In this document: in pieces, positions 36,358 through 45,807 of the stretch
Layout of the letters: the number at the start of each line of letters is the position of its first letter
Position numbering within the stretch: the stretch's first letter is position 1
Assembly: GCF_004000945.1 (NCBI RefSeq)
Contig: NZ_BIMF01000006.1
Location: 282,948-346,947, forward strand
Source: Paenibacillus lautus NBRC 15380
Lineage (GTDB): Bacteria; Bacillota; Bacilli; Paenibacillales; Paenibacillaceae
Length of the DNA: 64,000 nucleotides
Direction: 5' to 3'
The notes under the pieces: generated by a model
What the model saw: the letters and a program-made list of their open reading frames with translations, nothing else
What the model was told of the DNA's origin: nothing
The model's database searches: none
Position numbers and translations under genes: made by a program

Positions 36358-37176
36358 TTAACGTTTAGGTATTTTTATAACGATTTCATAGTGATCTTCA
36401 TGATCATTCTCTGTTGTTTTGATAGCCATCCCGGAACCGGAGACCATATCGATCGATTGGCGAATCGTGTTCAGAGCCAGGCGAACATCCTTACTATACG
36501 ATATACGCTTGGACTTCTTCATCGTTGTTACTTCTTTATAAAAGGCGATTCGTGCTTCCGTCTGCTTCACATTCAGTTCCTTGGTAATGATCTCATCCAG
36601 CACCTTGAGCTGGGTCTCTTCATTATCCAATGAAAGCAGCGCACGGGCATGGCGTTCCGTCACTTTACGTTCCATCAATGCCACTTTAACTGCTTCCGGT
36701 AGCTGCAGCAAGCGAATCTTGTTTGCAATCGTGGACTGGCTTTTTCCTAACCGCTGTGCCAAGCTCTCTTGTGTCAGTTGATGAAGATCAATCAGCTTCT
36801 GATAAGCAACAGCTTCTTCAATGGATGTCAGTCCTTCACGCTGCAAATTTTCGATTAACGCAATCGATGCCGCCTGTGAATCGTTGAACTCCCGAACAAT
36901 GGCCGGAATCGTGTCCAGACCCAGCTTCTTAACCGCACGCCAGCGGCGTTCCCCTGCAATGATCTCATACATGCCATTACGGACACGAACAACGATAGGT
37001 TGAATGACTCCATGCGTTTTAATCGTCTGGAGCAGTTCATCAATCTTCTCATCATCAAAAATCGTCCGTGGCTGGTATGGGCTGCTGACAATCTCGTTTA
37101 CCGGGATTTGTTTCACTTCATCCCCTTGGTTCCGCTCTGCCGCTAAGCCAAACAATCTCGAAAATTGTTCCTTCAT
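36358..37176 (-). CDS. noc: Nucleoid occlusion protein Noc
   Basis: ParB-like CTPase, 272 residues, that binds NBS sites and blocks division over the nucleoid. An N-terminal amphipathic membrane-targeting segment ([15 protein letters not shown]) is characteristic of Noc rather than ParB. Then follow [34 protein letters not shown] and the helix-turn-helix [20 protein letters not shown]. The ATG at 37176 is chosen for this segment; GTG 37191 would add five residues. No NBS-like ATTTCCCGGGAAAT was noticed in the window, in line with its known absence close to the origin. Confidence 0.95.
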   Translation of the reverse strand: MKEQFSRLFGLAAERNQGDEVKQIPVNEIVSSPYQPRTIFDDEKIDELLQTIKTHGVIQPIVVRVRNGMYEIIAGERRWRAVKKLGLDTIPAIVREFNDSQAASIALIENLQREGLTSIEEAVAYQKLIDLHQLTQESLAQRLGKSQSTIANKIRLLQLPEAVKVALMERKVTERHARALLSLDNEETQLKVLDEIITKELNVKQTEARIAFYKEVTTMKKSKRISYSKDVRLALNTIRQSIDMVSGSGMAIKTTENDHEDHYEIVIKIPKR

Positions 37177-37191
37177 TCCGTATATTACCAC

Positions 37192-38152
37192 CTAATTTCA
37201 TGATAGCACGGATAAGCCTCCGAAGATCCCGGAATCGGTTAAACGATTGGACAACCAACATATGGAGTCATACACGGATGCTTCCACCATCCATTGGCGC
37301 TAGAATCCATTGTGGTGCCAGGCATTTCCCTGCAAAAACAGATTTCATGCTGATCAGAGAAAAGACGCCTGTGGTGATCATAGCCGTATTACTCTGAACC
37401 AAACCGCTGCATGAAGCGGTTGCTTCTTGAGAGATATAACAGGAGGTTTTATCATGATGCTTACTATCAATCGATATCTCACAAGTGGTATATATGTCTT
37501 CTACTTCGTATAAGGCCATGATCCCCTTGGGATCGAACGGCACTTTCCAAAAAACAGCAGCCACAACGATCAAAGTTGTTGACTGCACGAAGCAAGGATG
37601 GAAAAGTGACCAAACCAGGATTTATACTCTTTCATCCTATTAAAGAACGGGCAAACCGGCCCTTCTGTCCAAATGGATACTACGATTCTATTCTACCACT
37701 TTTTGTCCTATAACTCTATTCTCCAATATCACCTTTTTTCCTTCATTTCTCGCATTCTTTATACATGATTTGTACACAGTTCCAAAGTTTTTGCGTCGAT
37801 ATCATGTTATGAAGCCACATCATCCATCCTTCAGCCTTTCTTGCGATCCTAACATTCAGAATAATTGTGGGATTTGCCAATAAATTAAATCTTTCCAACA
37901 ACCAATATAATCCAAGCGTACGACACGATACGAATCTCCAAATCCAATAGATGTATCCGAACTATGCACAGCGTGCATCAATTCTCCCTGTGTTCATATT
38001 GCATTGTCCATCGCATGATTACGATAGCTGCAGACTTCCTCTCCTTGGGGGGAATCTTTCATTATGGAAGTTAGATGGCGTAGTTGATGTCAAATTAATT
38101 GACAAGAAACATAATGTTTCCAAATAGGTGTTTGCTTATATCTGACGACATG
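37192..38152. other. Gene-poor stretch upstream of noc
   Basis: About one kilobase without a normal gene, part of a 1.4 kb gap between noc and rsmG. It contains a hairpin AACCGCT/AGCGGTT (37402-37421), a very short frame with a strong ribosome site (37454-37513) and a GC hairpin-like GGGC-AAACC-GGCCC (37648-37661). From about 37700 on it is AT-rich and featureless by eye. Confidence 0.4.
37454..37513 (+). CDS. Possible 19-residue peptide
   Basis: AGGAGG (37441-37446) lies seven bases before ATGATG, opening a frame that encodes MMLTINRYLTSGIYVFYFV and then TAA. The peptide is hydrophobic in its second half. A hairpin lies just upstream. The ribosome site is perfect, but with no relatives to compare I cannot say it is a gene. 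Confidence 0.25.
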   Translation: MMLTINRYLTSGIYVFYFV

Positions 38153-38159
38153 CTTCAAA

Positions 38160-38175
38160 TGTTTCACGTGAAACA
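38160..38175. other. parS centromere site in a 30-bp palindrome
   Basis: TGTTTCACGTGAAACA is the perfect consensus parS. It is embedded in a 30-base perfect palindrome, 38153-38182, with outer arms CTTCAAA and TTTGAAG. It lies in the intergenic stretch between noc and rsmG, on the origin side of parAB. Confidence 0.95.
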
Positions 38176-38280
38176 TTTGAAGTTTATATAAATACATCCA
38201 CACAGTTGATTCCATTCTTATTCAAAAAATCACATCCCTCTCCCTTTTAGAGGTGAGCCTTGGATCTGTTTAATAAATTC

Positions 38281-38376
38281 CGCTTAAAAGGTGAGCGCGC
38301 GATCTAGTCGTAAAAATACTTTTAATGGGTATCCTCCCACTCGTTAATCCCAGTTAAATCTATTTTCTTATTCCAC
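38281..38376 (-). pseudogene. Decayed fragment of rsmG
   Basis: This stretch matches rsmG codons for about residues 36-66 (39127-39220) over nearly its whole length at roughly three of four bases by eye, for example GTTAAAT and AGTCGTAAAAAT. Read on the minus strand it gives WNKKIDLTGINEWEDTH, stop, KYFYD, stop, against WNEKMNLTGITEREQVYTKHFYD in rsmG. Similarity may extend to about 38440. It is upstream of nothing and cannot be translated, so it is a relic of a partial duplication. Confidence 0.75.
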
Positions 38377-38527
38377 CCCACACCCCCAATTTAAAGAATT
38401 AGATAAACGTGCTGATGGACTTAACCAATGAAATTTAAAAAACTATTTCTATTTCAATATATTTCATATGTAAAAAGAAAAGGGTTGCTAAAGACTACCT
38501 TCCCGCTCAAAGTAAATCTACACAACC

Positions 38528-38567
38528 AATAAAAAAAGAGAAGGACTTCATAGAGTCCCTCTCTTTG
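38528..38567 (-). terminator. Terminator of the mnmE-mnmG-rsmG operon
   Basis: Stem AAAGAGAAGGACT/AGTCCCTCTCTTT (38535-38547, 38554-38566; one mismatch) followed by seven T on the minus strand. Confidence 0.9.
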
Positions 38568-38603
38568 AATCGTTTGCATATCTTTCCCCGATGCGCAAGA
38601 ACC

Positions 38604-39326
38604 TTACACAATCGGCGTTTTGCTGGCCGTACCCGCCTTGCGGGGATACTTGGAAGGCGTGGCTCCCTTTTTATCGATCACCACGATATGCCGGCCAGAT
38701 TCCTCTACGGGTAGGGAGAACGAATGAACCTTGTTCAAGGCCCCTCTCAGCTCTTTCAAGCTGCGAGCTGCCTCCTTCACCTCTTCCGTAGGATCACTGC
38801 CCTTCATCGCGGCGAATCGACCCCCTACCTTGGTGAAAGGTAGGCAGAACTCGTTCAACACAGCCATGCGAGCTACCGCTCTTGCAGTGACCAAGTCGAA
38901 CCCGTCACGGTATCCTTGCTTACGAGCTACCTCTTCCGCACGCCCGTGAATCAGTTCAACCCCAGTTAGGCCAATCGTATCCACGACATGCTTCAGAAAG
39001 TTAATCCGTTTGTTGAGCGAATCTACAATCGTCAACTTCACATGCGGGAAACATATTTTCAGAGGAATACCAGGGAAGCCTGCGCCTGACCCGATATCCG
39101 CCAGATTGCCGATTTGGGTCATATCCACGTAAAAGGCGAGCGTAATCGAGTCGTAAAAATGCTTCGTATAGACTTGCTCCCGTTCCGTAATCCCGGTTAA
39201 ATTCATTTTCTCGTTCCACTCTACCAGTATTTCGTAATACATCTCGAACTGGTGCAGCTGTTTCTCATCAATCGTAATCCCGTGCTCCCCGAGCCGGTCA
39301 ACAAAAGCCTTCTGAATGTCGTCCAT
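38604..39326 (-). CDS. rsmG: 16S rRNA (guanine527-N7)-methyltransferase RsmG
   Basis: SAM-dependent enzyme methylating G527 of 16S rRNA; loss gives low-level streptomycin resistance in other bacteria. The 240-residue protein has WNEKMNLTGITEREQVYTKHFYDS, the SAM site LADIGSGAGFPGIPLKI, then LTIVDSLNKRINFLKHV and TARAVARMAVL. It lies three bases after mnmG, as usual. A degraded partial copy is present downstream at 38281-38376. Confidence 0.96.
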   Translation of the reverse strand: MDDIQKAFVDRLGEHGITIDEKQLHQFEMYYEILVEWNEKMNLTGITEREQVYTKHFYDSITLAFYVDMTQIGNLADIGSGAGFPGIPLKICFPHVKLTIVDSLNKRINFLKHVVDTIGLTGVELIHGRAEEVARKQGYRDGFDLVTARAVARMAVLNEFCLPFTKVGGRFAAMKGSDPTEEVKEAARSLKELRGALNKVHSFSLPVEESGRHIVVIDKKGATPSKYPRKAGTASKTPIV

Positions 39327-39329
39327 TCC

Positions 39330-41216
39330 TTATCCTTTCGCTGCGGTTACCCGGTTATAATGCTCCAGGTAAACGAGAAGTATCGAAATATCCGCTGGCG
39401 TTACACCTGCAATGCGTGATGCTTGACCGATAGAGATCGGACGGATCTTGTTCAGCTTCTGCCGAGCTTCCATGGCCAGTCCGTTGATTTCGTCATAAAC
39501 GATATCCTCCGGAATGCGTTTTTTCTCCATCTTCTGCAGCTTTTCCACATGACCCAGCTGTTTCTCAATATAACCCGCATATTTGATTTGAATTTCGACC
39601 TGCTCCTTCATTTCCTCATCCAGTTCGTAAGGAGACGGCGAGAGCGACTCAATCATGGCAAAGGTAATTTCCGGACGACGAAGAATCGTCAGCATATTGC
39701 TTCCGTCCACAATCGGTGCTGATCCGGCGGCTTCCAGCATCGCATTCACTTCAACCGGCTTCACCTTCGTTTGGCGAAGACGTTCGATCTCCTGCTCAAC
39801 GAGCTGCTTCTTCTGTACGAATTTGGCATAACGCTCTTCCGAGATCAGTCCGATGTCATGGCCGATTTCAGTAAGACGCAGATCGGCATTATCATGACGA
39901 AGCAGCAGACGGTATTCTGCACGGGAGGTGAGCAAACGATAAGGCTCATTCGTCCCTTTGGTCACCAGGTCATCGATCAGTACTCCAATATAACCCTGGG
40001 AGCGATCCAGGATAACCGGTTCTTTGCCCTGCACTTTACGCGCCGCATTGATTCCCGCCATAATGCCTTGACCTGCTGCCTCTTCATATCCCGAGGTTCC
40101 ATTGATTTGTCCGGCCGTGAACAGACCCGGCAGTTTTTTCGTTTCCAGAGACGGCCATAGCTGCGTTGGCACCATGGCGTCATACTCGATAGCATATCCG
40201 TTACGCATCATTTCTACCTTCTCCATTCCCGGAATGGAACGAAGCACCGCAAGCTGAACATCCTCAGGCATGCTGGTGGATAACCCTTGTACGTAGTATT
40301 CTTTAGTATTTTTACCTTCAGGCTCCAGGAAAATCTGATGTTTCGGCTTGTCGGCAAAACGAACGATCTTGTCCTCGATGGACGGGCAATAACGTGGACC
40401 CGTACCTTCTATAACGCCAGAAAACATCGGTGCTCGATGAAGGTTGTCATTGATGATCTGATGCGTATCCACCGACGTATACGTCAACCAGCAGGGAAGC
40501 TGCTCATTGTCGGAGGATTTCGTTTCGTAAGAGAAGAACTTAGGCTTCTCATCCCCAGGCTGGATTTCGGTCTTGGAAAAATCAATCGTATCCTTATGCA
40601 CACGTGGTGGTGTACCTGTCTTGAAGCGAACAAGGTCGAATCCAAGCTCGCGCAGGTTATGCGCAAGTTTTACCGAAGGCTGTTGATTGTTCGGACCGCT
40701 CTCATACATCAATTCACCCATAATAACTTTACCGCGCAAATACGTACCGGTTGTCAGCACAACGGCTTTCGCACGATATTCCGTGCCCGTCTGCGTCACG
40801 ATCCCCACGCACACGCCATCTTCTACGATGAGCTGATCCACCATACCCTGACGAAGGGTAAGCTTCTCTTCCTTCTCCATCGTCTCTTTCATGGTATGCT
40901 GATAAGAAAACTTATCCGCTTGAGCACGCAGCGCGTGAACAGCCGGACCTTTACCTGTATTCAACATTCTCATTTGAATGAAGGTTTTATCGATATTGCG
41001 TCCCATTTCTCCGCCCAGTGCGTCGATTTCGCGAACGACATGGCCTTTTGCAGGCCCTCCAATGGACGGGTTACAAGGCATAAAAGCAACCATATCCAAG
41101 TTGATGGTAACCATCAACGTTTCAGCACCCATTCGTGCAGATGCAAGTGCAGCTTCACAGCCGGCATGTCCTGCACCGACTACAATCACGTCATAAGTGC
41201 CACCCATATAGCTCAT
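39330..41216 (-). CDS. mnmG: tRNA uridine-5-carboxymethylaminomethyl modification enzyme MnmG
   Basis: FAD enzyme that with MnmE modifies U34 of several tRNAs. The 628-residue protein has the dinucleotide fold [20 protein letters not shown], the family segment [20 protein letters not shown] and its Cys, the second conserved Cys in [13 protein letters not shown], and [21 protein letters not shown]. The C-terminal helical domain ends [31 protein letters not shown] precedes the ATG. It is preceded by mnmE and followed by rsmG. Confidence 0.97.
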   Translation of the reverse strand: MSYMGGTYDVIVVGAGHAGCEAALASARMGAETLMVTINLDMVAFMPCNPSIGGPAKGHVVREIDALGGEMGRNIDKTFIQMRMLNTGKGPAVHALRAQADKFSYQHTMKETMEKEEKLTLRQGMVDQLIVEDGVCVGIVTQTGTEYRAKAVVLTTGTYLRGKVIMGELMYESGPNNQQPSVKLAHNLRELGFDLVRFKTGTPPRVHKDTIDFSKTEIQPGDEKPKFFSYETKSSDNEQLPCWLTYTSVDTHQIINDNLHRAPMFSGVIEGTGPRYCPSIEDKIVRFADKPKHQIFLEPEGKNTKEYYVQGLSTSMPEDVQLAVLRSIPGMEKVEMMRNGYAIEYDAMVPTQLWPSLETKKLPGLFTAGQINGTSGYEEAAGQGIMAGINAARKVQGKEPVILDRSQGYIGVLIDDLVTKGTNEPYRLLTSRAEYRLLLRHDNADLRLTEIGHDIGLISEERYAKFVQKKQLVEQEIERLRQTKVKPVEVNAMLEAAGSAPIVDGSNMLTILRRPEITFAMIESLSPSPYELDEEMKEQVEIQIKYAGYIEKQLGHVEKLQKMEKKRIPEDIVYDEINGLAMEARQKLNKIRPISIGQASRIAGVTPADISILLVYLEHYNRVTAAKG

Positions 41217-41325
41217 AGCTCACCCTCCTGTTCTTATTGTGTTATATACGTAATCAAAGGGCATCCACCTCGGATATCCCTGAAATTGCTGAGCAGTTCC
41301 TACTATATATAGTAATCGTTGGAGC

Positions 41326-42702
41326 TTATTTACCTAAGCAAAACTGTGAAAAAATCTGATCAATGAGCGAATCGCCAACCGCTTCGCCCAATATCTCACT
41401 TAACTGCTCCCAGGCCATTCTCACATCGATTTGGATCATATCGATCGGAATGAGCTGTTCAGCCGCATCGTAAGCATCCTGCAGCGACTGCTTGGATTTC
41501 TTCAGCAAAGCGATATGTCGCACATTGCTCACATACGTTAAATCTCCGCCTTCAATCCGGCCGCTGAAGAACAAGTTGGATATGGCCCCTTCCAGCCGGT
41601 CAATACCCTCTTGTGCCTTCACTGACATCGGAACAATCAATTCATCGGGGTAGTACCGATGCAGAATGTCCAGATCGAGATTAGACGGTAAGTCCATTTT
41701 ATTCATAATGACAATACATTGTCTACCGCGTATTTGTTCCATCAATTCCAATTCGTCCTGATGCAGCGGTTCGTTGGCATTCAGCACGAGCAGAATGAGA
41801 TCCGCTTCGTTTACTGCATGCTTGGATCGTTCAACGCCGATCTGCTCGACCACATCCATCGTTTCCCGGATGCCCGCGGTATCGAGCAGCTTCAACGGAA
41901 TGTTGTTAATGGTGACAAATTCCTCAATCACATCGCGAGTCGTTCCTGGTATATCCGTGACAATCGCCCGATTATCCTGGGCCAGCGTGTTCAGAAGCGA
42001 AGATTTGCCCACATTGGGGCGACCGATAATCGCTGTCGTAATCCCTTCACGCAGGATCTTCCCTTCTTGCGCGGTCTTTAGCAGCTTATCAATTTCCCCC
42101 ATAACAAGCTGGCTTTTCTCTTTAATGAATTCCGAAGTAAGCGACTCCACGTCATGCTCAGGATAATCGATATTCACTTCGATATGGGCCAGCGTTTCGA
42201 CCAAGGTATGCCGCAGCTCGTTGATCTTACGGGATAACGTTCCTTCAACCTGCTTGAGGGCAACGGAAAAGGCGCGATCGGATTTCGAACGAATCAGGTC
42301 CATAACGGCTTCCGCCTGGGACAGATCAATCCGGCCATTTAAGAAAGCCCGCTTCGTAAATTCACCGGGTTCCGCCAAACGGATGTTTAATTGAAGCAGC
42401 AGATCCATGACCCGCTTGACGGAGATGACGCCGCCATGAGCGCTGATCTCGACAACATCCTCGGTCGTGAACGAACGAGGGGCACGCATCACGGTCACGA
42501 GCACCTCTTCGAGGTTTTCCCCCGTTTTCGGATCCACAATATGACCGTAATGAACGGTATGGGATTCCACTTGCGTTAACTTGTTTTTGCTTTTGAATAT
42601 ACGCTCCACTTCCTGAACGGAGTCCGGCCCGCTGACGCGAATAATCGCGATGCCGCCTTCACCGACTGCCGTAGAAATGGCTGCAATCGTATCGCTAAAC
42701 AT
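41326..42702 (-). CDS. mnmE: tRNA modification GTPase MnmE
   Basis: GTPase partner of MnmG for U34 modification. The 458-residue protein has an N-terminal folate-binding domain ([20 protein letters not shown]), a helical domain, and an inserted G domain with [28 protein letters not shown] and NKMD; it ends with the catalytic Cys motif FCLGK. ATG 42702 is preceded by GAGGTG at nine bases; a GTG at 42714 is less likely. It heads the mnmE-mnmG-rsmG group. Confidence 0.97.
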   Translation of the reverse strand: MFSDTIAAISTAVGEGGIAIIRVSGPDSVQEVERIFKSKNKLTQVESHTVHYGHIVDPKTGENLEEVLVTVMRAPRSFTTEDVVEISAHGGVISVKRVMDLLLQLNIRLAEPGEFTKRAFLNGRIDLSQAEAVMDLIRSKSDRAFSVALKQVEGTLSRKINELRHTLVETLAHIEVNIDYPEHDVESLTSEFIKEKSQLVMGEIDKLLKTAQEGKILREGITTAIIGRPNVGKSSLLNTLAQDNRAIVTDIPGTTRDVIEEFVTINNIPLKLLDTAGIRETMDVVEQIGVERSKHAVNEADLILLVLNANEPLHQDELELMEQIRGRQCIVIMNKMDLPSNLDLDILHRYYPDELIVPMSVKAQEGIDRLEGAISNLFFSGRIEGGDLTYVSNVRHIALLKKSKQSLQDAYDAAEQLIPIDMIQIDVRMAWEQLSEILGEAVGDSLIDQIFSQFCLGK

Positions 42703-42830
42703 CGTTTCCTTCACCTCTTTCTATTTAAAAAACCTCGGGATTACACCCAAACGGTGTACTACCCCGCTGCTTGATCTATTTACTTAAGAAAACCATCCTG
42801 CGGAACTCTTTCCGTATAGGTCTCTTTAAA

Positions 42831-42870
42831 AAACAATGACTCCCTCTTGAAGCTTAAGGAGTCATTGTTT
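42831..42870 (-). terminator. Terminator of the rnpA-yidC-jag transcript
   Basis: Thirteen-base perfect stem AAACAATGACTCC/GGAGTCATTGTTT with a 14-base loop, followed by a T-run on the minus strand, about 20 bases after the jag stop. Confidence 0.92.
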
Positions 42871-42890
42871 ATATATACTCTTCAACTCAT

Positions 42891-43679
42891 TTAGGACGAC
42901 TTGGGTGTGATGACAACCCGCCGGTTCGGCTCTTCGCCTTTGCTGTACGTCTTCACGGCTCCATGCGACTGGAGTTTGGCGTGAATCACCTTCCGCTCAG
43001 CAGCAGGCATAGGCTCAAGCACAATCTCTTTACGGGTCTTCAGAACCCGTCCTGCTAACCGATCCGCCAGATCCTCCAGCGTCTTCTTGCGACGGTCACG
43101 GAAGTTCTCAGCATCCAGTACGATGCGAAGATAGCTGTCGGAGTAACGGTTAGCTACGATATTCGCCAGATACTGAAGGGCATCCAGAGTCTGACCTCTG
43201 CGCCCGATCATCAGTCCAAGGCCGGGGCCGGAAATTTGAAGCGTGGTAAAGTCTTTCCCCTTCTCAACCTCAACCGAAATATCTAGCCCCATGGCTTGTC
43301 CGGTTTCAATCAGAAAGATGATGGCTTCCTGGTAAGGATCCTTGCCTTCAAACGAAGCTGTGCCAGGATTCTCTATTTCCGTCCTGACAGCAGCAGGTTC
43401 CTGCGTCATTACCGAGGCATTCGAGACCTGAACCACTTTGGCCGGAATAGCTTGCGCGTTCGTAGGAGGTACTTCCTTCACAGATGAATCGCCGCCGGCA
43501 CCGTCAGGCAGGAGCGTTAGTTCGACTTTCGCTTCCTTGACCCCGAACAGGCCCAGGAATCCTCTTGATGGCTGACTCAATACTTGAACCGATACACGGT
43601 CTTGACTTACACCCCATCGGGCCAGCCCTTGTGCGACAGCATCTTCAATGGTTTTTCCTGTTGCGACGATTTTACTCAT
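42891..43679 (-). CDS. jag: RNA-binding protein Jag (KhpB/EloR)
   Basis: SpoIIIJ-associated RNA-binding protein, 262 residues. The Jag_N domain (MSKIVATGKTIEDAVAQGLA, then RGFLGLFGVKEAKVEL) is followed by a Gln/Val/Ala linker, a type II KH domain (about 125-200, with GLGLMIGRRGQTLDALQYLAN) and an R3H domain (ENFRDRRKKTLEDLADRLA, ending RRVVITPK). In other Firmicutes it pairs with KhpA and affects cell elongation. It overlaps yidC by four bases. Confidence 0.95.
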   Translation of the reverse strand: MSKIVATGKTIEDAVAQGLARWGVSQDRVSVQVLSQPSRGFLGLFGVKEAKVELTLLPDGAGGDSSVKEVPPTNAQAIPAKVVQVSNASVMTQEPAAVRTEIENPGTASFEGKDPYQEAIIFLIETGQAMGLDISVEVEKGKDFTTLQISGPGLGLMIGRRGQTLDALQYLANIVANRYSDSYLRIVLDAENFRDRRKKTLEDLADRLAGRVLKTRKEIVLEPMPAAERKVIHAKLQSHGAVKTYSKGEEPNRRVVITPKSS

Positions 43680-44569
43680 CTCGACTTCTTGGCTCCCTTC
43701 GAACCTTTTTTCCCGCCTTTGCTGCCACTCTTTTTCCCGCCCTTGTTACCGCTCTTATTGCTCTTCTGACCGTCGGTTGCGCTGGCAACGCTTGCCACGA
43801 CAGCAGCCTTGTCATTGTTGCGGTACAAGAAGTAGTTCTGCACGATCGTGTAGAGGTTACTGTAGAACCAGTACAACGGAAGCGCTGAAGGGAACTGGAA
43901 GGACATTACAAAGATCAGAATCGGATAAACGAACAGCATGAACTGCATCATCCCCATTTGCGGAGACGGGTTCATCTTCATCATCATTTTCGTTTGGAAA
44001 TAAGTGGTTGCAGCGGCAAGCACCGGCAAAATAAACAGCTTGTCCGGTTGGCCTAATTGCAGCCACAGGAATTCGTGATCACGAAGGAGATTGTTATAGT
44101 AAATCGAATGATAGAGTGCGATAAATATCGGCATTTGTACGATCAGCGGCAAACATCCCGCCATCGGATTAACCTTATTCTCCTGGAAGAGCTTCATCGT
44201 TTCCATTTGAACTTTTTCAGGTTGATCTTTATATTTCTCGCGAATTTTCTGAATTTCAGGCTGAATGGCCTGCATTGCCTTCGAGCTTCTGACCTGTTTC
44301 AGAGTCAGCGGTAAAATCAAGGTACGGACGATAAGCACCATCACGAGTACGGACAATCCGTATTCACCGTTAAACCATGTAGCAAACGTATCAAGTGCCC
44401 ATGTAAAGTAATAAACAACGTTGCTCTGCCAAAAGCCTCCATTTTTCAAATCTTCAATGGTACGCGTTTGGTCAGCTCCACCAGGCGCACAACCTGATAT
44501 AACGGCCACTGCAAGTATTACAGCGGTGAGGAGGAACCATTTTCCTCGTCTTGTCTTCATGAACGACAC
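43676..44569 (-). CDS. yidC: Membrane protein insertase YidC (SpoIIIJ/MisCA)
   Basis: Sec-independent and Sec-assisting insertase, of the sporulation-linked SpoIIIJ class. The 297-residue lipoprotein has the signal WFLLTAVILAVAVISGC, five helices and the conserved Arg in VRTLILPLTLKQVRSSKAMQ, the cytosolic loop PEKVQMETMKLFQENKVNP, and a basic tail of Lys/Gly/Ser (last 30 residues). I prefer GTG 44569 because GAGAGGGG lies seven bases upstream; ATG 44560 is an alternative. It sits between rnpA and jag. Confidence 0.93.
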   Translation of the reverse strand: MSFMKTRRGKWFLLTAVILAVAVISGCAPGGADQTRTIEDLKNGGFWQSNVVYYFTWALDTFATWFNGEYGLSVLVMVLIVRTLILPLTLKQVRSSKAMQAIQPEIQKIREKYKDQPEKVQMETMKLFQENKVNPMAGCLPLIVQMPIFIALYHSIYYNNLLRDHEFLWLQLGQPDKLFILPVLAAATTYFQTKMMMKMNPSPQMGMMQFMLFVYPILIFVMSFQFPSALPLYWFYSNLYTIVQNYFLYRNNDKAAVVASVASATDGQKSNKSGNKGGKKSGSKGGKKGSKGAKKSR

Positions 44570-44644
44570 TTCAAAACCCCTCTCTTCGCCATTCCATTCC
44601 ACGGTAAATCATAACATATTTATATGGACAAATAAACACATGGT

Positions 44645-44995
44645 TCAGCCCCTCTTCGCTTTCAAAAGGGACGATTTCCTCAATACATGAAGCACGCTTT
44701 TCTCCAGCTCCTGATAAGACTTATCGAGCGCTCCCTTTCGAACGATGAAGATCAGATCAATATGCTCGATAATCTGATGCTGATGGTGCCTGACAATCTC
44801 TTTAACCAGCCGTCTCATCCGGTTGCGGACAACCGCATTGCCGATCTTTTTGCTGCATGAAACGCCAACGCGAAACTGCTCTACCTCTTTTTTGCGTGAC
44901 CAATATACAACAAATTGATGATTGGCGAAGGACTTTCCGTGTCGATATACCCGGCTGAAATCAGCGCGGTTCCGTAAACGAAGTTTTCTATGCAC
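44645..44995 (-). CDS. rnpA: Ribonuclease P protein component
   Basis: Basic protein, 116 residues, that assists RNase P RNA in cutting tRNA 5' leaders. The core is RLRNRADFSRVYRHGKSFAN, then RVGVSCSKKIGNAVVRNRMRRLVKE, which is the family RNA-binding motif. The GTG at 44995 follows GGGAG and gives the standard length; a longer frame upstream is not conserved. It is downstream of rpmH, with a hairpin terminator between them. Confidence 0.96.
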   Translation of the reverse strand: MHRKLRLRNRADFSRVYRHGKSFANHQFVVYWSRKKEVEQFRVGVSCSKKIGNAVVRNRMRRLVKEIVRHHQHQIIEHIDLIFIVRKGALDKSYQELEKSVLHVLRKSSLLKAKRG

Positions 44996-45179
44996 AAGTT
45001 CTCCCGCCCTGCCGTTAATCAAGTTCATTACATCCTGCGCTGCATTGGCATATCTTCTATTATAATAGTATAGGCATGCCAAAACCGCGCTAAACACCTC
45101 AATTGCAATACGTTGCCACTCAATGTAGCTTATATTCTGCCGGTTTCAAAGGAAACTCCTCACACTGCAGGAGATATTA

Positions 45180-45208
45180 CGAAAAAAAGACCACCTCGGT
45201 GGTCTTCG
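45180..45208 (-). terminator. Terminator or attenuator between rpmH and rnpA
   Basis: Stem AAGACCACC/GGTGGTCTT with loop TC on the plus strand (GA on the minus strand), followed by seven T on the minus strand, 13 bases after the rpmH stop. Partial termination here would give more L34 mRNA than rnpA mRNA. Confidence 0.9.
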
Positions 45209-45218
45209 TGGCACAATA

Positions 45219-45353
45219 TTACGCGCTCAGCACTTTTCTGCCTTTTTGACGGCGGTTAGCCAATACTTTGCGTCCGTTCTTCGTGCTCATTCTTTTACGG
45301 AAGCCATGTACCTTTTTACGTTTGCTTACATTCGGTTTGAAAGTCGGTCTCAT
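45219..45353 (-). CDS. rpmH: Ribosomal protein L34
   Basis: Highly basic 44-residue ribosomal protein: [20 protein letters not shown], then [15 protein letters not shown] and a basic end KGRKVLSA, all typical of L34. AAGGGGGTGC lies nine bases before the ATG. It is first in the rpmH-rnpA-yidC-jag group, and in most relatives faces dnaA directly across the origin; here other genes lie between. Confidence 0.97.
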   Translation of the reverse strand: MRPTFKPNVSKRKKVHGFRKRMSTKNGRKVLANRRQKGRKVLSA

Positions 45354-45405
45354 GAATTAATGCACCCCCTTACAGGAATCTGTCTTACCCATATTTTAAG
45401 ATCAT

Positions 45406-45500
45406 AACGTCAATCGACGCACTTTCACGGAAGAATAGACCGCGATTTGTTGAACCGACGTCTATGGACGTATCTCTTGTAAACAGACCGCTAAATGGTA
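45406..45500. repeat. Repeat pair R1 and R2 (ACGTC-TATC-GACG family)
   Basis: R1 has the core ACGTCAATCGACG (45407-45419) with ATAGACCGCG after it, and R2 has ACGTCTATGGACG (45458-45470) with AACAGACCGC after it. The same core and spacing to an AGACAGAC-like block recur at 50699 and 51795 (R3, R4). The core folds as a short hairpin. These lie in the rpmH upstream region. Confidence 0.6.
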
Positions 45501-45598
45501 GCGGATAATGTTCTCATCTTCACAGAAAATGCCTTTATACATTTAATCACGTTCAGGCCCAAAAGTCAAATCTATCTTGACTTCAGCAAGCACTTAAG

Positions 45599-45674
45599 TT
45601 TTCCACAAGTAGTCATTATTGCTAGTTTTGAATTATCCACATGGGGATAACCTATTTAAACAGGTTGTGGATGT
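45599..45674. other. DnaA-box cluster left of the gluconate genes
   Basis: Within 76 bases: TTTTCCACA (45599-45607), the perfect box TTATCCACA (45633-45641), the facing TGGGGATAA (45642-45650, one mismatch as TTATCCCCA) and TGTGGATGT (45666-45674, two mismatches). Such density belongs to an origin; in relatives the stretch after rpmH is the left part of oriC. The rest of 45501-45760 has no gene. Confidence 0.7.
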
Positions 45675-45763
45675 CATTTTTCGATCCATATAACGCCTTT
45701 CATCCCTCAAATGCCCCTTATTTACACAAGAGCTATAAAGGAGTAGTATAAATAATTGAATTT

Positions 45764-45783
45764 AAGTTGTATACAAGTATACA
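45764..45783. promoter_or_regulatory. Candidate GntR operator upstream of gnd
   Basis: The sequence AAGTTGTATACAAGTATACA contains the palindrome TTGTATACAA and resembles the B. subtilis GntR operator ATACTTGTATACAAGTAT. It lies 25 bases before the gnd start. A TATAAA (45747-45752) lies just upstream as a possible -10. Confidence 0.65.
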
Positions 45784-45807
45784 TCTAAGAAGGAGCTGCA
45801 TTGTTTT

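Noticed and set aside
36358..37176. A second parB
   Set aside because: The ParB-like gene has the N-terminal amphipathic segment of Noc and sits in the Noc position.
42744..42758. Hairpin ACACC/GGTGT upstream of mnmE
   Set aside because: Five-base stem without a T-run; likely chance.
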